Program-made: the position numbers and the translations under genes
Notes under the pieces: generated by a model
Database searches by the model: none
Told to the model about the DNA's origin: nothing
The model's input: the letters and a program-made list of their open reading frames with translations, nothing else
In this document: one piece after another, positions 35,610 to 44,705 of the stretch
Layout of the letters: the number at the start of each line of letters is the position of its first letter
Numbering within the stretch: position 1 is the stretch's first letter
Assembly: GCF_018069705.1 (NCBI RefSeq)
Contig: NZ_CP072943.1
Span: 2,357,453-2,421,452 of the forward strand
DNA: 64,000 bases
Source: Aminithiophilus ramosus
Lineage (GTDB): Bacteria; Synergistota; Synergistia; Synergistales; Aminithiophilaceae
Direction of reading: 5' to 3'

Positions 35610-35642
35610 CCTGCTTCTGCCTGCGGCCACGGCAGAAGCAGG
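35610..35642. terminator. 12-bp hairpin in the 35.5-35.8 kb intergenic region
   Basis: CCTGCTTCTGCC (35610-35621) pairs perfectly with 35631-35642 around a 9-base loop. It lies downstream of the minus-strand B3/4 gene and could end its transcript. The remaining 35468-35817 sequence shows no gene; the A+T-rich part near 35521-35550 may hold the promoter of the exported-protein gene. Confidence 0.4.
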
Positions 35643-35817
35643 AGGTTCGCCCCTGCCGTCGAGGCGGTTTCAGGGATATCCGATCCGCGTCTCAGACGGA
35701 GCCCCCCGACCGAAGGGAGCCGATCCGGGGGGGGAAACGGAAGGCCCGAGGCGAAGGGACGACGCTCCGCCGATCGGTTTCCCCAGGCCCGGTAGGGTAA
35801 AATAATTCTCGAGGTCC

Positions 35818-36489
35818 TCAGGGGACGACGGCCATGGCCGTCGTCCCGGCTCCGGGATCGAGGAGGGCGACGGCGGACCGGATGGCCATGAGATGGGCGG
35901 CGATCGCCTCGGCCGCGAGGCCCGGCGCGCCGTAGACCGTGAAAAGGGCCCTCGACGTCTCGGGGCGGATGAAACTCTCGCCGTCGGGACCGTAGAGGAC
36001 GCTGGAGAGAATGCCTTTCCCGTCGGAGAGGAACATGTCCCCCCGCTGCAGTTGCCGCTCCCGGCCTCCCATGGCCCGGTAGACCTCCGTGCCTAGGGCC
36101 ACGTCGAGGATGAGGGGAACCGTCACGTTTTCCAGGTCGTGACCGGCCGAAAGAAGGCCGCTGCTCAGCTCGGTCATGAAGAGGATCGCCACGAGGGGCG
36201 ACGGAGAGGCGATGGGCCTGCCCTTGAGGGCCACCGTCTCCACCTGGTGGAGCACGGGATAGCCCTGGCCGAAGCGACGGAAATACCCCTCGTAGGCGGC
36301 GAAGGGCGCCTCTTTGGCGATGTCCTTCCGCGTCTTCCCCTTATGGCGCCGCCGGACCTCCTCGGTCCTCTCGGCCGTCATCCTTTCGATCTCCCCCGAA
36401 GGAGAGGCGTTGCCGATCCCCTCCATGACCAGAAATCCGAAGGAGGTCTCGGGAAAGGCCTCTTTCCATGCGTCGGTGACTGCGATCAT
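35818..36489 (-). CDS. B3/4 (phenylalanyl-tRNA synthetase beta-like) domain protein
   Basis: A 223-residue free-standing B3/4 domain. These resemble the editing-type domain of the PheRS beta subunit and occur as stand-alone proteins of uncertain role, possibly in amino-acid or tRNA quality control. The pattern is seen in FGFLVMEGIGNASPSGEIE (residues about 17-35), the YFRRFGQGYPV turn, PSPLVAILFMTELSS and a C-terminal SVLYGPDGESFI strand. ATG 36489 is preceded by AAGGAGCGG; longer in-frame starts upstream would run into the divergent AraC gene. The gene is divergent from that regulator, 114 bases apart, so regulation by it is likely. Confidence 0.75.
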   Translation of the reverse strand: MIAVTDAWKEAFPETSFGFLVMEGIGNASPSGEIERMTAERTEEVRRRHKGKTRKDIAKEAPFAAYEGYFRRFGQGYPVLHQVETVALKGRPIASPSPLVAILFMTELSSGLLSAGHDLENVTVPLILDVALGTEVYRAMGGRERQLQRGDMFLSDGKGILSSVLYGPDGESFIRPETSRALFTVYGAPGLAAEAIAAHLMAIRSAVALLDPGAGTTAMAVVP

Positions 36490-36603
36490 GATCGAATCCG
36501 CTCCTTTTCGCGAGAAGTCCGAGACCTTGCGTCCCGGCCCGGAACTCACCATAGCCCGACGGCCCCGCCCTTTCTTGAAGGGAATTGCCCTCCGGAGGCG
36601 ATG

Positions 36604-37563
36604 ATGGGAAAAAAACGCGAGCCCCGAAAGACGGCGAACCGCATGCGCTTCTGGCGATCCCCTCTCCTGCCGGGGATTCTTTTCATGGACGGCTCCTGTC
36701 GCGACGTCGTCTTCTCCCGCCACAGCCACGAGACCTACGCCTTCGGCGTCGTCGAAGAGGGGGCCCTCGGCTTCCGCTATCGGGGCCGGGACTTCGTGGC
36801 CACGCCGGGGACGGTGAACCTCGCCGTTCCCGGCGAGATCCACGACGGCCGCGGCGCCTCCGGTGAGGGGTGGCGCTACCGCATGGCCTATGTCGACGTG
36901 GCCGAGATGCTGAGGGTGACGACAGGCCTCCGCGAGGGGGAAGGCCCTCCCTTCATCGCCCCCGGCGTTCTGGCCGACGCCGAGCTGGCCCGGTTCTTCC
37001 GCGGCTTCCACGAAAGCCTCCGGACGGGCGGGCTCGACGGGCTTTCGGCCTCGACGGCCTGGACGCTCTTCGCCTGCCACCTTCTGCGGCGCCACGGAGA
37101 AAGAACCGGCGAGCGGCCGTCGCCCCTTCCCTCGGTCGGACGGGTCCGCTCCTTCCTGGAGGAGAACATGGACCGCAACGTCTCCCTCGAGGAGCTGGCG
37201 TCGCTCGTCTCGGCGAGCCCCTGGCACCTTCTCCGCGCCTTCCGAAGGGAAACGGGACTGCCCCCTCACGCCTACCAGATCCAGCTCCGGATCAGGGAGG
37301 CCCAGAGGAAGCTCCTGGCCGGAACGGCTCCCGTCCAGGTCGCCGCCGAAGTGGGTTTCGCCGACCAGAGCCATCTGACGCGCTGGTTCCGGAGAATCGT
37401 GGGAACAACGCCGGCGGCCTTCCTCCGCGACACGGGGCCGGCAAGAGGAACGGGACCCTTTCCCGCCGACGACGGGCCCCGCACCCGTTCGGAAGGGGCC
37501 CCCTCCCCTCGGCGAGGGGTGGCTCTCGAGCCCTCCTCCGAATCCGCAGGCGAAGAAGGGTAG
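36604..37563 (+). CDS. AraC-family transcriptional regulator
   Basis: A 319-residue regulator: N-terminal cupin-like sensing domain (with RHSHETYAFGVVEEG, about residues 34-48) and two C-terminal helix-turn-helix units, SLEELASLVSASPWHLLRAF (about 195-214) and QVAAEVGFADQSHLTRWFRR (about 240-259). The N-terminus resembles AraC regulators that control amino-acid exporters and divergently arranged genes. Two ATG codons are adjacent (36601 and 36604); GGAGG at 36593-36597 leaves a better gap for 36604. The last about 45 residues are a Pro/Gly/Glu-rich tail. It is divergent from the B3/4-domain gene, its most likely target. Confidence 0.87.
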   Translation: MGKKREPRKTANRMRFWRSPLLPGILFMDGSCRDVVFSRHSHETYAFGVVEEGALGFRYRGRDFVATPGTVNLAVPGEIHDGRGASGEGWRYRMAYVDVAEMLRVTTGLREGEGPPFIAPGVLADAELARFFRGFHESLRTGGLDGLSASTAWTLFACHLLRRHGERTGERPSPLPSVGRVRSFLEENMDRNVSLEELASLVSASPWHLLRAFRRETGLPPHAYQIQLRIREAQRKLLAGTAPVQVAAEVGFADQSHLTRWFRRIVGTTPAAFLRDTGPARGTGPFPADDGPRTRSEGAPSPRRGVALEPSSESAGEEG

Positions 37564-37824
37564 AGATCCCCTCGGCCCGGCCGCGGAAAGGGGAGGACGA
37601 AACCGCCCCGGCCCCGCACCGACGAGGGATCTGGCGCGCCTCCCGAATCGACGGCCCCGACGAAGCCCGTCAGAACGGGACCCTCCGATCGAATCCCCTC
37701 TCGGAAGATCCCTTCCGGGCCGCAGGGGCGAATCAGGCCATTGTACCGGTATGACGGGAGAGCCCCGTCAGGTAAAATGATTGCCGAAAGCACGCCAAAA
37801 TCCTTAAAGACAAGGAGTCCCTCC

Positions 37825-39093
37825 ATGCGCCGGTCCGCCGCGTCGATGATCCTTTTCCTCTCGCTTCTTTTCGTAACGGCCCTCCCCGTTCCGCCCGCTC
37901 GGGCCGATCTTCCCGACGGCATTCTGACCCTGGATCGATGCCTTGAAATCGCCCTCTCCGCCAACCCCGACCTGGCCGCCGAAGAGGCCTCTCTCCGCGG
38001 GGCGGAGGCCGTCGTCGACCAGAAGAGGGCCCCTCTCCGGCCCTCCCTCTCCCTCTCGTCGACGCACAAGCAGAGCGAGGGAAGCGACAACACCTCGGCG
38101 GAACTGGCCGTAAGCCAGCTCGTCAGCGACGGAGGGCGAAGCGAGCTGGCCCTTCGATCGGCCCTGCTCGACCGCGACGAGACCAGGGACGGCGTCGTCC
38201 GCCGGCGGCAGCAGCTGATTTACGACGTCAAGGCCGCCTATTACGACGTTCTGAAGGCCCTGTGGAATCTCGACGCCGCCGAAGAGACGCGGGAACTCAA
38301 CGAAAAGCAGCTCCGCCAGGCCCAGGCCGCCTACGAGGCGGGAGTCGCTCCCAAATCGGACGTCACGGCGGCCAGAGTCGATCTGGGCCAGGCCCGACTC
38401 GACACGACGAAGGCCGCCTCGGCCCTGGCCCTCTCCCGGTCGGCCCTGGGGAAGACCTTGGGGACCGACCTGCCTCCCCTCTTCTCCGTCGTCGAGCCCG
38501 AAACGACCTCCCCTCCCCCTCTCGACGAGAGAGAGATCCTCGAACGGGCCCTCTCCCTCCGTCCCGATCTCGGCGCGAAGGCCAAGGCTCTTCGCGCGGC
38601 CGAGCTGAACGTGGCCTACGCCGCCCGGGAACGGAGCGCCCAACTCTCCACCTCCGGAGGCTACGGCTGGTCCGACGGCGACGACGGGCAGTGGCAGATG
38701 AGCCTGCGCCTCTCCGTCCCCCTGGCCGACGGGGGACTCGCCTCGGCCCGCACGGCCGAGGCCAGGGCCGCCCTCGACAAGGTTCGGGCTCAGGAGGCCT
38801 CGCTGCGACAGACGGTGATCCACGAAGTCCGCCAGGCCCTCCTCGCCCTTCGGGAGGCCGAGGAAAACCTGGCCACGACGGAACTGAACCTGGACCAGGC
38901 CCAGGAAAACCTCGACCTGGCCCAGGGCCGCTACGGCGTCGGAGTGGGCAGCTCCCTCGAGGTCAGCCAGGCCGCCGAGGCCTTCACCCGGGCCCGGAAA
39001 AACCGCAACGACGCCCTCTTCGACTACCATCTCGCCCTGGCCGATCTGGAACGGGCCACGGGCTCATCCGTCACCGCCGAGGAGGCTCGATAG
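37825..39093 (+). CDS. TolC-family outer-membrane efflux protein
   Basis: A 422-residue outer-membrane efflux channel. An N-terminal signal peptide (MILFLSLLFVTALPVPPARA) is followed by two similar halves of long alpha-helical hairpins, with the family strings ALSANPDLAAEEASLRGAEA (about residues 48-67) and LDLAQGRYGVGVGSSLEVSQ (about 367-386). Start ATG 37825 has AAGGAG eight bases upstream; the longer in-frame extension to 37741 runs through the promoter. It is first in a tripartite exporter operon with the adaptor three bases after its stop. It indicates a diderm cell envelope. Between 37564 and 37824 there is no gene; GACGGG and CCCGTC (around 37753-37769) form a small inverted repeat in front of TAAAAT. 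Confidence 0.9.
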   Translation: MRRSAASMILFLSLLFVTALPVPPARADLPDGILTLDRCLEIALSANPDLAAEEASLRGAEAVVDQKRAPLRPSLSLSSTHKQSEGSDNTSAELAVSQLVSDGGRSELALRSALLDRDETRDGVVRRRQQLIYDVKAAYYDVLKALWNLDAAEETRELNEKQLRQAQAAYEAGVAPKSDVTAARVDLGQARLDTTKAASALALSRSALGKTLGTDLPPLFSVVEPETTSPPPLDEREILERALSLRPDLGAKAKALRAAELNVAYAARERSAQLSTSGGYGWSDGDDGQWQMSLRLSVPLADGGLASARTAEARAALDKVRAQEASLRQTVIHEVRQALLALREAEENLATTELNLDQAQENLDLAQGRYGVGVGSSLEVSQAAEAFTRARKNRNDALFDYHLALADLERATGSSVTAEEAR

Positions 39094-39096
39094 ACG

Positions 39097-40293
39097 ATGA
39101 AAAAGATCCTCGTTCTGCTTCTCCTGCTCGGAGCCGCCGGGGGCGGCTTCCTCCACTACCGCAACAGGCCCGAGCCCGCTCCCCGCTACCTCACCGCCGT
39201 CGTCGGCCGCGGCGACATCGTTCAGACCGTCTCGGCCACGGGCAAACTCCAGGCCGTCAACACCGTCGAAGTCGGCACCCAGGTCTCGGGAACGATCAGC
39301 GAGCTCTACGTCGACTACAACGCCTCCGTCGCCAAAGGGCAGCTCCTCGCCCTCATCGACAGCACCCTTTTCGAGGCCGAAAGGGCCAAGGCCGCCGCCG
39401 ACGTCGCCGCCGCCCGAGCCTCCGTCGCCGAGGCCCAGGCCAACGTCGACGATGCCAGGAGGACCTACGAGCGCCGCAAGACCCTCTACGAAAAGGACTT
39501 CATCGCCGCCGCCGACGTCGACTCGGCCGAGACGACCGTCGCCACGACGAAGGCCCGCCTCCTCTCGGCCCGGGCCTCCGTGGCCCAGGCCGAGGCGGCG
39601 CTGCGCCGGGCCGAGACCAACCTGGGCTACACCCGCATCGTCTCCCCCGTCGACGGCATCGTCGTCGGCAAGAGCATCAGCGCCGGCCAGACCGTCGCCG
39701 CCAGCTACCAGACACCGACGCTCTTCACCATCGCCGAGGACCTGACCAAGATGCAGGTCGAGGCCGACGTCGACGAGGCCGACATCGGCTACCTCGCCGA
39801 GGGGATGTCCGTCGCCTTCTCCGTCGACACCTACCCCGAAAGCACCTTTCACGGCCACGTCCATCAGATCCGCCTCGAACCGTCGACGACGGAAAACGTC
39901 GTCACCTACAGCACCATCATCCACGTCGACAACCCCGACATGAAACTCAAGCCGGGCATGACGGCCAACGTCGAAATCGAAGTGGCCACGGCGCGGGACG
40001 TCCTCAAAGTCTCGGCTGCGGCCCTGCGCTTCTCCCCTCCCGAACCGGCCGAGGGGAAAAAGGGGCAGGGCGGAGGACAGGGAAAAGGGCAGGGCAAGGG
40101 GAACGGAAACGGCACAGCCCAAGGCGGCGCCCGCCTGTGGACGACCGACCTCCGCCCCATCTCCGTCAGGACGGGCCTAAGCGACGGCAGCTTCATCGAA
40201 GTCTCGGGCGACATCGAAGAGGGGCTCGAAGTCGTCACGGCCGTCATCGGCCAGAGCAACGGCGACTCGGCCAGGCCGCGAATGCCCTTCTGA
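39097..40293 (+). CDS. MacA-like periplasmic adaptor (membrane fusion protein)
   Basis: A 398-residue membrane-fusion adaptor. A single N-terminal membrane helix (ILVLLLLLGAAGGGFLHY) leads to the lipoyl half-motif TGKLQAVNTVEVGTQVSGTI (about residues 50-69), a coiled-coil hairpin rich in Ala, Glu and Lys (about 95-175), the second lipoyl half with IVSPVDGIVVGKSI and a beta-barrel domain. A Gly/Lys/Gln low-complexity insertion lies near residues 318-345. It links the TolC channel to an inner-membrane ABC transporter of the MacB/YknYZ type. It lies 3 bases after tolC and 2 bases before the ATPase gene. Confidence 0.92.
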   Translation: MKKILVLLLLLGAAGGGFLHYRNRPEPAPRYLTAVVGRGDIVQTVSATGKLQAVNTVEVGTQVSGTISELYVDYNASVAKGQLLALIDSTLFEAERAKAAADVAAARASVAEAQANVDDARRTYERRKTLYEKDFIAAADVDSAETTVATTKARLLSARASVAQAEAALRRAETNLGYTRIVSPVDGIVVGKSISAGQTVAASYQTPTLFTIAEDLTKMQVEADVDEADIGYLAEGMSVAFSVDTYPESTFHGHVHQIRLEPSTTENVVTYSTIIHVDNPDMKLKPGMTANVEIEVATARDVLKVSAAALRFSPPEPAEGKKGQGGGQGKGQGKGNGNGTAQGGARLWTTDLRPISVRTGLSDGSFIEVSGDIEEGLEVVTAVIGQSNGDSARPRMPF

Positions 40294-40295
40294 TC

Positions 40296-40997
40296 ATGCC
40301 CCTCATCGAACTGCGCGACATCCGAAAGACCTACCTCCTCGGCGAAGTCCCCGTCCATGCCCTTCGAGGCGTCACCCTCCGGATCGACAAGGGGGAATTC
40401 ATCGCCATCATGGGTGCCTCGGGGTCGGGCAAATCGACGCTTATGAACATCCTGGGCTGCCTCGACACGCCCACCAGCGGCGAGTACATCCTCTCCGACC
40501 GCAACGTGGCCCACCTCTCAGGCGACGAACTGGCCCGGATCCGCAACGGCCGCATCGGCTTTGTCTTTCAGGGCTTCAACCTCCTGGCCCGCACCTCGGC
40601 CCTGGAAAACGTCGAACTTCCCATGCTCTACGGAGGCATCCCCGCGAAGGAGCGCCACAGCCGCGCCGGTGAGGCCCTGCGCCTCGTCGGCCTCGAAGGA
40701 CGGGAACGCCACCAGCCCCACCAGCTCTCGGGAGGGCAGCAGCAGCGCGTCGCCATTGCCCGGGGACTCGTCAACGGCGCTCCCCTCATCCTGGCCGACG
40801 AACCGACGGGCAACCTCGATTCGGCGACAAGCGAGGAAATCATGGCCCTCTTCCAGAACCTGAACGACGAAAAAGGCATCACCGTCATCCTCGTCACCCA
40901 CGAACCCGACATGGCCCTCTACGCCCGCCGGATCGTCACCGTCCGCGACGGCCTCATCGTCTCCGACGAACCCGTCGGCAAGCGAAAAGTGAGCTGA
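40296..40997 (+). CDS. MacB-type ABC exporter ATP-binding protein, permease gene missing
   Basis: A 233-residue ATPase of the MacB/LolD/YknY class. Walker A GASGSGKST (about residues 39-47), Q-loop VFQGFNLLA, signature LSGGQQQRVAIARGL (about 145-159), Walker B LILADEPTGNLDSAT and H-loop VTHEPDMA are all intact. The length matches a stand-alone ATPase whose FtsX/MacB-like permease is normally encoded next. Here the stop codon lies in a 9-bp-stem hairpin (40992-41019) and a repeat array begins at once; no permease is found within the window. ATG 40296 is two bases after the adaptor stop. Confidence 0.92.
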   Translation: MPLIELRDIRKTYLLGEVPVHALRGVTLRIDKGEFIAIMGASGSGKSTLMNILGCLDTPTSGEYILSDRNVAHLSGDELARIRNGRIGFVFQGFNLLARTSALENVELPMLYGGIPAKERHSRAGEALRLVGLEGRERHQPHQLSGGQQQRVAIARGLVNGAPLILADEPTGNLDSATSEEIMALFQNLNDEKGITVILVTHEPDMALYARRIVTVRDGLIVSDEPVGKRKVS

Positions 40998-41019
40998 CGG
41001 CGCAAAGCCCCCGTCAGCT

Positions 41020-42330
41020 TGGGGCGGCGGGGTTTGCCCCTCCTGGGAGCGCGGCCATCTTGGCGGCGCGCGGGACGGGGCTATCGTCCCGCAGGGTTTC
41101 CCGGCTTGAACGACGTTACCTCGGCGATGGCGAAAGACGTGCCCCTGCTGGAAGCGCGTTTCGCCGGAGGCGGCGGGTTTTGCCCCTCCTGGGAGCGCGG
41201 CCCGATGTGGCGACGTGGGGCTCCTCGCTGGGATTCCGGACCCCGCTGCGGCGACATCCTGCCCCTGTCGGAAGCGCGGCTCGCCCGATGCGGCGGGGTT
41301 TTTGCCCTTGCTGGGAGCGCGGCCATCTTGGCGGCGCGCGGGACGGGGCTATCGTCCCGCAGGGTTTCCCGGCTTGAACGACGTTACCTCGGCGATGGCG
41401 AAGACGTGCCAGGGAACCCCTCCGTCCCTTCGGGCCGGGCGCGGGCAGGATGCCCACGCTCCCAGGAAAAGCCACTGCCACGAAACGGAACTTGCCGTTT
41501 CTTCCGAAGCGAGCCGAGACGGGGACGCTCCCAGGAAAACCCCGCTGAGAACGGAGGGTTGCTTGACGGAAAGCGCGCGCTCGACGACGGAGTGCCTGTT
41601 ACGGGAGTAGACGGACTCGGCTGCGGCGCCAGGCTTTTGCCCTTGCCGGAAGCGCGTTTCGCCGGAGGCGGCGGGTTTTGCCCCTCCTGGGAGCGCGGCC
41701 CGATGTGGCGACGTGGGGCTCCTCGCTGGGATTCCGGACCCCGCTGCGGCGACATCCTGCCCCTGTCGGAAGCGCGGCTCGCCCGATGCGGCGGGGTTTT
41801 TGCCCTTGCTGGGAGCGCGGCCATCTTGGCGGCGCGCGGGACGGGGCTATCGTCCCGCAGGGTTTCCCGGCTTGAACGACGTTACCTCGGCGATGGCGAA
41901 GACGTGCCAGGGAACCCCTCCGTCCCTTCGGGCCGGGCGCGGGCAGGATGCCCACGCTCCCAGGAAAAGCCACTGCCACGAAACGGAACTTGCCGTTCCT
42001 TCCGAAGCGAGCCGAGACCGGGACGCCCCCAGGAAAGCCACTGCCACGAAACGGAACTTGCCGTTCCTTCCGAAACAGGTCGAGACGGTGACGTTCCCAG
42101 GAAACCCACTGCCACGAAACGGAACTTGCCGTTTCTTCCGAAGCACATCAAGACGGGGACGCTCCCAGGAAAACCGTCGCCGCCCGAGAGGGTAACGGCA
42201 TACCATCTCCAGCGCTTCTCGCACCCGGCAGGGTCGCCACGCTCCCGAGACAACCCGCGCCGCGCAGATCTGACACGGCACGGTAGCCGCTCTCCAAGGG
42301 AAAGCCGAACGGAACTTCATTTAAAATAAA
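41020..42330 (+). repeat. Modular repeat array B
   Basis: About 1.3 kb of non-coding modules follow the ABC gene. It has two copies of the core GGGCAGGATGCCCACGCTCC (41443 and 41941) within a 498-bp direct duplication (about 41143-41470 and 41641-41968). Other modules are a hairpin GCGGGAC...GTCCCGC (about 41068-41092, 41335-41360 and 41834-41859), several copies of GGAACTTGCCG and repeated GCCCC(T/C)CCTGGGAGCG strings. Since 498 is a multiple of three, frames stay open by chance; they look Pro/Arg/Gly-rich and lack ribosome sites. Confidence 0.9.
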
Positions 42331-42355
42331 TGAAACTTCAGCTGGAGGATTGACC

Positions 42356-43939
42356 ATGCTTTTCTCGACAATCGGCTTTTTCTCCTGGATCGAAGGCGGC
42401 AACAGAAAACTCCGGTGGCTCATGGTACCGGTCCTCTCGGGGCTGATAGCCGGGGTAAGCCTTCTCGTCTATTTCACCGGTGGGATCAAGTACGTTTTCT
42501 CTCACTCCATGTACCTGCCGATCCTGCTCTCCGGCCTGCTCTTCGGCGTCCGAGGAGGAACTCTGTCCGGCCTCCTCGGAGGAATCGCCCTCGGGCCGTT
42601 TATGCCCCTCGATCTCCTGACGGGCGAGATGCAGCACCCACTGAACTGGATCTACCGGACCGCCATCTTCGCTCTCTACGGCGCATTTGCGGGGCTCGTG
42701 AGCGACGGTGTCGGCCGTCATGTTCAACGCTTCCACTGGGTCGCCCACCATGACGAAGCGACGGGGCTGCCCAACCTATCGGCTCTCGGCGACGATCTGA
42801 AACGGTTGAGCGCGAAGGAAACATCTCCAGCCCTGGCTCTCCTGTCGGTGGAAAACATCTCCGAACTGAAGGGGGTCTTCGGCCCTCAGGTAACCCACGC
42901 CGTCATCAGGCAACTCGCCGACAGGAGTCGCCAGGCCCTTTCAGGACTGAAACAGGTCTACCGCACCGACATCCAGGAACTGAGTCTCCTTTTCAGCGGA
43001 AGAGGCAGGGAAGAGCTGGATGCCGAATTGCAAAAGCTGACCCGTCTCTACCTGCAGCCGTTTTTCTTCAGAGACATACCGCTTCACTGCGACATCAGGA
43101 TCGCCGTCGTCTCCGTGGAAAATCGATGCACCTCGGCCGATACCTGCCTGCAGCTCGCCGAATCCGCCCTGCTCAGAGCCCGCCAGGAAAACCAGGATCT
43201 GATCACCTGCGACGAGAGGCAGATCGAGGACACCATCTGCCTCCTGGGAGAACTGAAAGAGGCCCTTAAGGCAGGACAGCTGCACGTGCACTACCAGCCT
43301 CTCGTCTCGACCCGGGACGGTCGCGTCGAGCTCGTGGAGGCTCTGATCCGCTGGCACCATCCGCAAAGGGGAGACATCCCCCCGGGGAAATTCATCCCCA
43401 GGGCCGAGAAGAGCACCCTCATCCACCAACTGACTCACTTCGTCCTCGACTCCAGCCTGGCCCAGGCGGCCCTCTGGCACGAATCCGGCATCGATCTGAC
43501 CGTGGCGGTCAACATCTCGGCGAAGAACCTCGCCGATCCCGACTTCACCGACAGCGTGCTGGCCCTCCTCGACAAACACCGGGTTCCCGGCCGCCGTCTC
43601 GTGCTCGAAATCACCGAGGGCAACTTCCTCTCCGACATCAAACACTGCATCGGAGAACTGAAACGACTGGCCGAAGCGGAGATCCGCATCGCCATCGACG
43701 ACTTCGGCACAGGCTATTCGTCCCTCGCCTACCTGCATGAGCTGCCCGTATCGGTCGTCAAAATCGATCAGAGTTTCGTCTTCGACCTGCCGAAGGACAA
43801 AACGGCGGCCAGCATCGTCGGAATGGCCCAGGGACTGGCCCGACGGCTGGGAATCCGGGCCGTGGCGGAGGGCGTGGAAAACCGCGACGCCCTCGATTTG
43901 TTTTCGTCAATCGAAAAGGTACCCATCATGATCCTGTAA
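42356..43939 (+). pseudogene. GGDEF/EAL membrane protein, 5' part, cut by IS21-family element
   Basis: A c-di-GMP phosphodiesterase-type protein cut by an insertion. The N-terminus is a membrane sensor of four or five helices, followed by a degenerate GGDEF domain (HDEATGLPNL is seen, but no GGDEF string) and an EAL domain with VEALIRWHH, DDFGTGYSSLAYL and KIDQSFV and AEGVE. Genuine coding ends at base 43898; the last 14 codons (to TAA 43939) come from the insertion element. Removing 43899-46304 rejoins the frame and restores LQGYLIARPM and the normal C-terminus, total 555 residues. ATG 42356 has GGAGG 7 bases before. The truncated form lacks the last EAL strand and is probably inactive. Upstream 42331-42355 holds only the ribosome site. 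Confidence 0.92.
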
Positions 43940-43961
43940 AAGGAGCCCACCCCTACTGCCG

Positions 43962-44705
43962 TCAGGCGTTCAGTTCTTTGGTGCTGCGCTGAGCGAATCG
44001 ATAGGATTCCCCCTTGAAGACGAAGATGTGAGCGTGATGGGTCAGGCGGTCCAGGAGCGCCTCGGTCAGGGTGGCGTCGCCGAAGACTTCAGGCCAGCGG
44101 CTGAACTCCAGGTTCGTGGTGATGCAGACGCTCTTCCGTTCGTACCGATCCGCGAAGAATTGGAAGAGAGGTGCTCCGCCGGGACCCAGTCCCAGGTAGC
44201 CCAGTTCGTCGACGATCACCAGGTCGTACCGGTCGTAGCTTTTGAGGAGCTTGGGAAGCCGGTGTTCGTCCTGGGCGAGGAGCAGTTCCTGGGCCAGGGT
44301 CAGGGCGGTGGTGAAGCGGACCGAACATCCCGCCGCGACGCAGCACGCCGCGAGGCCGATGGCGATGTGGGTCTTGCCTGTGCCCGAGCTGCCCAGGAGG
44401 ACCAGGTTTTCCCCCCGTCCGACGAAGCCTCCGTCGGCGAGGGAGAGAAGCTTGTCCTTCGGGAGGGAGGGAAGCCGGAGGAAGTCGTAATCCGAGAGGG
44501 ACCGGGCGTAGGGGAGTCTGGCCGATTTCAGAAGGTTCCTGAGCCGTTTCTCCCGGCGGGAGGCGCTTTCAGCCTCCAGGCTCTCGCGGAGGTAGTCCCC
44601 GGGGGCCATGTCGGCACCGCCATGCCGGTAATAGCTCAGGACACCGGGAAGCCTGAGGTCCCGGCAGAGGCGTTCGACGGCCATGTCCCGGATCTCCGCG
44701 TTCAT
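43962..44705 (-). CDS. istB: IS21-family ATP-binding transposition helper IstB
   Basis: A 247-residue AAA+ ATPase that helps the IstA transposase choose and remodel its target. Walker A GSSGTGKTH (about residues 105-113) and Walker B DLVIVDELGYL (about 167-177) are intact; the N-terminal domain is the usual IstB helical region. The ATG at 44705 shares one base with the istA stop (TGATG), so translation is coupled. Stop codon lies 63 bases inside the left end. The upstream in-frame extension into istA is not coding. Confidence 0.95.
   Translation of the reverse strand: MNAEIRDMAVERLCRDLRLPGVLSYYRHGGADMAPGDYLRESLEAESASRREKRLRNLLKSARLPYARSLSDYDFLRLPSLPKDKLLSLADGGFVGRGENLVLLGSSGTGKTHIAIGLAACCVAAGCSVRFTTALTLAQELLLAQDEHRLPKLLKSYDRYDLVIVDELGYLGLGPGGAPLFQFFADRYERKSVCITTNLEFSRWPEVFGDATLTEALLDRLTHHAHIFVFKGESYRFAQRSTKELNA

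Noticed and set aside
41019-42329. Long Pro/Arg/Gly-rich open frames in the repeat arrays (also 46563-48396, 53723-55692, 61205-62644)
   Set aside because: All frames on both strands stay open because the repeat periods avoid stop codons; products repeat phrases such as GRMPTLPGK and have no start signals or domains.
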